Below are positions 21,507 to 21,584 of a stretch of DNA of 21,584 nucleotides, piece after piece; the stretch's first letter is position 1; each line of letters begins with the position of its first letter. The notes beneath the pieces were generated by a model, which made no database searches, was not told where the DNA came from, and saw only the letters and a list, made by a program, of their open reading frames with translations. Source of the stretch: CAYORM01 sp964406375 (GTDB taxonomy: Bacteria > Pseudomonadota > Alphaproteobacteria > DSM-16000 > Inquilinaceae). Location: the NCBI GenBank assembly GCA_964406375.1, contig CAYORM010000045.1, positions 1 to 21,584 on the forward strand, read 5' to 3'. Both the position numbers and the translations under genes were made by a program.

Positions 21507-21584
21507 ATGCAGGCGGTAGCGGGCACGGCGATCATCGGCGATCTGATCGTCCCCATCGGCGTGACCCCGCGCCTCGACGGTGTT
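21507..21584 (+). CDS. Unidentified gene, first 26 codons only
   Basis: An ATG with GGAG at 6-base spacing opens a frame that stays open to the window edge. The 26 residues (beginning MQAVAGTAIIGDL and continuing IVPIGVTPRLDGV) are mixed hydrophobic and show no motif I recognise. The start looks genuine because of the ribosome site and the AT-richer leader. Function cannot be judged from this fragment. Confidence 0.55.
   Translation, partial: MQAVAGTAIIGDLIVPIGVTPRLDGV

Noticed and set aside
1..21584. tRNA genes, rRNA, insertion sequences, phage or integrase genes.
   Set aside because: No tRNA-like cloverleaf, transposase or integrase motif, or flanking direct repeats were seen on either strand by eye. 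A tRNA scan would confirm this.

Overview
This is a GC-rich, densely coding chromosomal window with core genes and no plasmid, phage or insertion-sequence signature. Gene content and order point to an alphaproteobacterium, most likely of the Rhodospirillales or a nearby order. Supporting signs are the block dgt–SPOR–nagZ–scpA–scpB–tatABC–serS–surE–pcm–nlpD-like–DUF815–yajC, an alphaproteobacterial LexA box (GAAC-N7-GAAC) before recA, a cysteine-poor DksA, and a CAF17/YgfZ-type folate-binding protein. I could not run a search, so the order-level assignment is inference.

Region 1 (1–2756, minus strand): dksA, then a secreted AMIN-like two-domain protein, then recA, cut by the left edge. dksA has a good sigma-70 promoter whose 17-bp spacer holds a perfect palindrome. 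recA has a textbook SOS box.

Region 2 (2861–5042, minus strand): a tightly coupled operon of a six-EF-hand, His-rich exported protein, an ECF sigma factor, a small cysteine-free single-TM protein (probable anti-sigma factor) and a membrane-anchored Spy/CpxP/CnrX-like protein. The layout resembles the CnrYXH type of envelope signalling, here with a calcium-binding-type protein as first gene. It is the most system-like part of the window.

Region 3 (5280–8073): ygfZ-like gene (+), converging on an Mth938-domain gene and yajC (−), then a divergent DUF815 AAA ATPase (+). From memory of alphaproteobacterial gene order, secD and secF usually sit between yajC and the Mth938 gene; they are absent here.

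Region 4 (8129–18844, minus strand): the large conserved block. In transcription order it is SPOR protein, nagZ, scpA, scpB, an orphan ferric/polyamine-type ABC ATPase, tatA, tatB, tatC, a hairpin terminator candidate, then serS (own promoter), surE, pcm and a degenerate LytM/LysM lipoprotein. It combines cell-wall recycling and division, chromosome condensation, twin-arginine export and protein repair.

Region 5 (18927–21584): dgt (−), divergent from erpA–xthA (+), then an AT-richer leader and the first 26 codons of an unidentified gene. argS, which I expect between dgt and the SPOR gene in many relatives, is absent.

No RNA genes, CRISPR arrays or mobile elements were seen. No gene-free stretch exceeds about 240 bases.
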